Shown in pieces: positions 60,692-64,000 of a DNA stretch of 64,000 nt. The DNA is from GCA-002712045 sp028112705. GTDB taxonomy: Bacteria > Pseudomonadota > Alphaproteobacteria > Rhodobacterales > Rhodobacteraceae. The position numbers and the translations under genes were made by a program. Each line of letters opens with the position of its first letter. Positions within the stretch are counted from its first letter, which is position 1. The stretch is from positions 4,059-68,058 of the forward strand of contig JAOGYN010000011.1 of assembly GCA_028112705.1 (NCBI GenBank), given 5' to 3'. Below the pieces are notes generated by a model. It was given only the letters and a program-made list of their open reading frames with translations. It was not told where the DNA came from and did not search any database.

Positions 60692-62347
60692 ATGAATAAA
60701 CCTTTATTAAAAGTTCAAAATTTAAATGTTTGTGTGAGCGATAAAAATGGTGATGAAGTAAAAATTGTTGATGATATTTCTTTTGATATCAAACCAAGTG
60801 AGGTGATTGCACTAATAGGTGAATCTGGATCCGGGAAAACTACTATTTCTTTGTCATGTATGGGCTACGCAAGACCTGGTTGTCACATAACAAGTGGCTC
60901 AGTGGCTCTTGGGGATGAGAATGTTTTAAGTAAAAGTCTAAAGGAGCTTCAAACACTTAGAGGAAAGGAAATCACCTATGTAGCTCAAAGTGCTGCAGCA
61001 TCATTTAATGGAGCAATGACCATTAATTCCCAGGTTACGGAAATACCGATAATAACAAAAACCATGACAAAAAATGAAGCATTGAACAAAGCAGAAAAGC
61101 TTTATGATGCTTTGGAATTGCCTAATCCAAAAATGATTGGTTTGAGGTACCCCCACCAAGTTTCGGGTGGTCAATTACAAAGGCTGATGGCAGCAATGGC
61201 TATGATTAGTGATCCAAAGCTGTTGATCTTGGATGAGCCTACTACCGCCTTGGATGTGACAACTCAAATTGAAGTACTACATGCGTTCAAAAAATTGATT
61301 AAGGATAATAATACCGCCGCAATTTATGTAACTCACGATCTTTCTTTAGTTGCACAAATTGCAGATCACATTTTAGTATTAAAAGATGGAAAACAAATTG
61401 AATATGGCACAACTGATCAGATTATTAATAATCCAAAGGAAGATTACACTAAAGCCTTAATTGATGCCGCACATGTTATGCCAGATGAGATAACGTCTCC
61501 AGCATTACAGATATCAAAAAATCCACCTTTGCTCGAGGTCAAAAATGTAACTGCTGGATATGGTAAAAAACAAGAAATTACAGCTATAAAGAGTGCTAAT
61601 TTAAGTATTGAGCCTGGTGAGACTGTTGGTGTGATAGGTGAGTCTGGCTCTGGAAAAACTACATTGGGGCGTGTGATTTCTGGATTAATGGCACCAAAAC
61701 ATGGGCAAGTTTTTTTAAATGGTCAAGTACTTCAAAGTAACCTTTCAAAGAGATCGCGTGAAGAATTACGTGATATACAATTTGCTTTTCAAATGGCGGA
61801 TGTTGCTCTTAATCCTCGGCAAAAAATTGGAAAAATACTTGGAAGGCCTATGCAATTTTACCGAAAAATTTCTAATAAAGAAATGGAGTATGAGGTAGAA
61901 AAATTATTAACTCGTGTCGACTTGCCAACAGAGTTTATTAGAAGGTTTCCAACTGAATTATCTGGTGGACAGAGACAAAGAGTAAATCTTGCACGGGCGT
62001 TAGCCGCAGAGCCTAAACTGATAATTTGTGATGAGATTACCTCAGCACTCGACACAATAGTTGCTCAACAAATTTTGGATTTATTGGCTTCTTTGCAAGA
62101 AGAACTTGGATTGAGTTATTTATTTATTACACATAATATTGCGACTGTTGCTCAAATATCAAAAAAGATTGCTGTTATGAGAAATGGCCAAATAATACAG
62201 AGTGGCTCCGTTGAAGATGTTTTAACTCCTCCATGCCATGAGTATACGCAATTATTACTAAACTCTGTACCTGAAATGCGAACAGATTGGTTAGACGGTG
62301 CTGTTGTTGAACGCAGGCAATTACTGTCTAAATTAAAAACAAGATAA
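60692..62347 (+). CDS. Fused double ABC ATPase (DppD-DppF type)
   Basis: A 551-residue protein with two complete ATPase domains. Domain 1: Walker A GESGSGKTTIS (about residue 44), signature VSGGQLQRL, Walker B LLILDEPTTALD, switch YVTHDLSLV. Domain 2: Walker A GESGSGKTTLGR (about residue 319), Q-loop FAFQMADVALNPRQ, signature LSGGQRQRV, Walker B LIICDEITSALD, switch FITHNIATV. Like other fused oligopeptide-type ATPases, it replaces separate DppD and DppF. The ATG at 60692 is preferred; a TTG at 60686 overlapping the permease stop is possible. A 133-bp gap with the regulon palindrome follows. Confidence 0.93.
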   Translation: MNKPLLKVQNLNVCVSDKNGDEVKIVDDISFDIKPSEVIALIGESGSGKTTISLSCMGYARPGCHITSGSVALGDENVLSKSLKELQTLRGKEITYVAQSAAASFNGAMTINSQVTEIPIITKTMTKNEALNKAEKLYDALELPNPKMIGLRYPHQVSGGQLQRLMAAMAMISDPKLLILDEPTTALDVTTQIEVLHAFKKLIKDNNTAAIYVTHDLSLVAQIADHILVLKDGKQIEYGTTDQIINNPKEDYTKALIDAAHVMPDEITSPALQISKNPPLLEVKNVTAGYGKKQEITAIKSANLSIEPGETVGVIGESGSGKTTLGRVISGLMAPKHGQVFLNGQVLQSNLSKRSREELRDIQFAFQMADVALNPRQKIGKILGRPMQFYRKISNKEMEYEVEKLLTRVDLPTEFIRRFPTELSGGQRQRVNLARALAAEPKLIICDEITSALDTIVAQQILDLLASLQEELGLSYLFITHNIATVAQISKKIAVMRNGQIIQSGSVEDVLTPPCHEYTQLLLNSVPEMRTDWLDGAVVERRQLLSKLKTR

Positions 62348-62450
62348 TATGCTTAATCTTTGATTATTATTATGTTTGAAATTTAACGTAAGGTCTTTTC
62401 ATAAATTATGTTTACATGCTGGTATCTATATATTACCTATGGTAGCAGAA

Positions 62451-62462
62451 CTGTGATCACAG
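62451..62462. promoter_or_regulatory. CTGTGATCACAG palindrome before the Rieske oxygenase gene
   Basis: Perfect 12-bp palindrome 18 bp upstream of ATG 62481, overlapping the likely translation-initiation region. It is identical in its core to the copies at 57844 and 58808. Confidence 0.75.
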
Positions 62463-62480
62463 ATAGCACGGGATGTGTTT

Positions 62481-63629
62481 ATGCCAAATATTAGATATGA
62501 TAATGTTAATGCATTAAGAGAAGAGTTAAGTGTCCTCAAATCTTTAGATGCTTCTGATGCTCGAACTATGCCATCTGCATTTTACACTCTTCCAAGCTTT
62601 CATGAATTAGAAAAAGATGAAATTTTTCGTAAAGAATGGGTTTGTTTAGGACATATTGGTGAAATCCCCAATAACGGTGACTATTTTACTACGGAATTAA
62701 TTGAAGAGCAGCTAATTGTTTCTCGCGATAAGGCAGGAGAGGTACATGTATTATCTAATGTTTGCCGTCATAGAGGAAATTTAGTAGCGAAGGGTCGAGG
62801 TAACAAACGTAGTTTTGTCTGTGAGTATCATGCTTGGACTTACGATATTGATGGCTCTCTTAAAACTGCTCCGTTAATGAGCAAAGTTAAGAATTTTGAG
62901 CGCAAAAATTGTGGTTTACCAAAATTAAATTCTGAAATTTGGAATAATTTTATTTTTGTTAATCTTGAGGGAAATGCATCACCTTTAGCACCAAGAATGA
63001 CCAAACTTGATAAACTATTACACAATTACCATCACGAATTGCGTAATCTTTTGTTTAGTGAAGAGACGGTTTGGGATACAAATTGGAAAAATTTGAATGA
63101 GAACTTTATGGAAGGTTATCATTTATTTGCCACGCATCCAAAAACTTTACAACCAATGACCCCAACGCAACTTTGTAAAAAGGTTCCTGGTGAAGAAGCT
63201 TGGACGGCTTTTAGATCCTATTATGATCCAAATTATCCTCCAAGAGGGCCATTCCACAAAGACTTGACTGAAGACGAACAACAAAATTCAATTTTATTTA
63301 ATCTGTTTCCTAGTTTTGTGATCGCTGTAGCAGCAAATTATACGTTGTACCTCTGTTTAAGGCCTGCAGGTGTGGGCAAAGTGGCTATTCGTTGGGGAGT
63401 TGCTGGATTAAAAGAAGATCCAAATGATCCAGAAGTGATCGCGTACGTAGATCTCTGTAAAGCTTTTAATTTGGAAGACAAAGAGAAATTAGAAACATTA
63501 CAAATAGCACAAAATACAAGATATTATCAGAATGGTCCTTTGGCCCCTGCCGATTTAGAGGGCACTATTTGGGATTTTTTAAAATATATGGCCGGTAAGT
63601 TGGCTGATGATGTGAAATTAAAAGATTAG
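62481..63629 (+). CDS. Rieske-type aromatic-ring-hydroxylating/demethylating oxygenase, alpha subunit
   Basis: A 382-residue non-haem iron oxygenase. The Rieske 2Fe-2S site is CRHRGN (Cys95, His97) and CEYHAW (Cys114, His117). The mononuclear iron histidines are in NENFMEGYHLFATHP (His214, His219) with an acidic residue between domains at about 207-211. Relatives include ring-hydroxylating dioxygenases and N-demethylases of the glycine betaine/stachydrine type. A reductase partner is not in the window. The GTG at 62475 is possible, but the ATG 62481 has better spacing. The regulon palindrome links it to the transporter. Confidence 0.9.
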   Translation: MPNIRYDNVNALREELSVLKSLDASDARTMPSAFYTLPSFHELEKDEIFRKEWVCLGHIGEIPNNGDYFTTELIEEQLIVSRDKAGEVHVLSNVCRHRGNLVAKGRGNKRSFVCEYHAWTYDIDGSLKTAPLMSKVKNFERKNCGLPKLNSEIWNNFIFVNLEGNASPLAPRMTKLDKLLHNYHHELRNLLFSEETVWDTNWKNLNENFMEGYHLFATHPKTLQPMTPTQLCKKVPGEEAWTAFRSYYDPNYPPRGPFHKDLTEDEQQNSILFNLFPSFVIAVAANYTLYLCLRPAGVGKVAIRWGVAGLKEDPNDPEVIAYVDLCKAFNLEDKEKLETLQIAQNTRYYQNGPLAPADLEGTIWDFLKYMAGKLADDVKLKD

Positions 63630-63780
63630 TTTAGAAAAATTCACTTTTATATGATTGATTAAAATTGATGAAAAATTTCTTAAAATGCAAAGATTCCAAA
63701 TTAAATAAGCAAAATATTATGCATTTAAAATAATATTTGCACAGAAACTTATACATAGTATTGAAACGGAAATTAACGCA
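63630..63780. other. AT-rich intergenic stretch before the terminal ArsR gene
   Basis: A 151-base stretch after the oxygenase stop, strongly AT-rich. I see no gene, hairpin or copy of the regulon palindrome in it. It probably carries the promoter of the ArsR gene. Confidence 0.4.
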
Positions 63781-64000
63781 ATGACATTTATTAGTGTAGA
63801 GAAACCAGCTTCACCCTTAGATGAATTACTTGATAATAGCCGACTAATTTGTGATTTTCTTAAGGGTGTGGCCCATGAAGGGCGTTTGATGATCCTTTAC
63901 AATCTTGCTGATGGAGAAAAGTCCGTTTTAGGTTTGGAATCTTTATTACCATACCGTCAAGCTGCAATTAGTCAGCAATTAGCTAGATTAAGATTTGAAG
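63781..64000 (+). CDS. ArsR-family regulator, 3' end beyond window
   Basis: The first 73 residues of a SqrR/BigR-like protein. DFLKGVAHEGRLMILYNLADGEKSVLGLESLLPYRQAAISQQLARL is closely similar to the regulator at 48188, with the recognition helix RQAAISQQLARLR. It has Tyr where the other has the sensing Cys40 (LMILYNL), so it should not form the same cysteine pair. The rest of the gene, including the second cysteine position, lies outside the window. Confidence 0.85.
   Translation, partial: MTFISVEKPASPLDELLDNSRLICDFLKGVAHEGRLMILYNLADGEKSVLGLESLLPYRQAAISQQLARLRFE

Noticed and set aside
1..64000. rRNA, tRNA, CRISPR arrays, prophage or complete insertion sequences
   Set aside because: None was recognised by eye in the intergenic spaces, which are short and AT-rich; a covariance-model scan would be decisive for tRNA.

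Overview
The window looks like chromosomal DNA of a marine-type alphaproteobacterium. The evidence is Rhodobacterales/SAR116-like gene content: a TRAP transporter, a 2-aminobenzoyl-CoA monooxygenase/reductase cluster, indolepyruvate:ferredoxin oxidoreductase, HemP, SqrR/BigR-like ArsR regulators and a non-pyrrolysine MttB protein. From about 6.5 kb to the end the DNA is clearly AT-rich, with short intergenic gaps and many 4-, 8- or 11-nt gene overlaps. The first ~6.2 kb is visibly GC-richer, and the change comes at a non-coding strip holding a broken alanine-exporter gene and a degenerate direct repeat. All identifications come from reading the protein sequences; no database search was run.

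Layout. 1-6.2 kb (GC-richer): a 5'-truncated TPP-dependent acetolactate-synthase-like enzyme; a leftward FAD oxidoreductase plus cupin; a divergent TetR regulator with a 46-bp palindromic operator; an MttB-family methyltransferase; an AlaE fragment. 6.5-10.5 kb: htpG, uppS, a lysozyme-like lipoprotein and a VanZ protein. 10.7-17.5 kb: a TRAP transporter (P, Q, M) followed by an extradiol dioxygenase of the homoprotocatechuate type, a fumarylacetoacetase-family enzyme, a RidA protein and a frameshifted M20 peptidase, which together read as an aromatic ring-cleavage operon. 17.5-24.8 kb (leftward): aerobic 2-aminobenzoate (anthranilate) catabolism through CoA thioesters, with a MarR regulator. 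24.9-30 kb: an exporter, an SDR protein, small proteins, a methyltransferase, a 2OG-Fe(II) oxygenase and a thioesterase.

30-43.4 kb: two divergent operons share a control region with three similar palindromic sites. The left arm has a cyclase-family hydrolase, a CrtI-like flavoprotein, MarR and both subunits of indolepyruvate:ferredoxin oxidoreductase. The right arm has a second CrtI-like flavoprotein and a complete dipeptide-type ABC transporter. 43.5-54 kb is a nitrogen-scavenging region: three class V aminotransferase-fold proteins, guanine deaminase, a DDAH-type hydrolase and two threonine-dehydratase-like enzymes. Within it, at 48.2-50.3 kb, sits an iron/haem-type island: hemP, two paralogous unknown proteins under a shared promoter-like motif, and a SqrR/BigR-like ArsR regulator. 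54.4-56 kb: a cold-shock protein, a cysteine-less AhpD-like protein and a GST.

56.1-63.6 kb is a self-contained regulon: a Tat-exported solute-binding protein, a GntR/FCD regulator, two permeases, a fused double ATPase and a Rieske oxygenase. The 12-bp palindrome CTGTGATCACAG occurs in front of the binding protein, the permease operon and the oxygenase, so these genes are probably one import-and-oxidation system controlled by the GntR protein. The window ends inside a second ArsR gene. I found no rRNA, tRNA, CRISPR array or intact insertion sequence.
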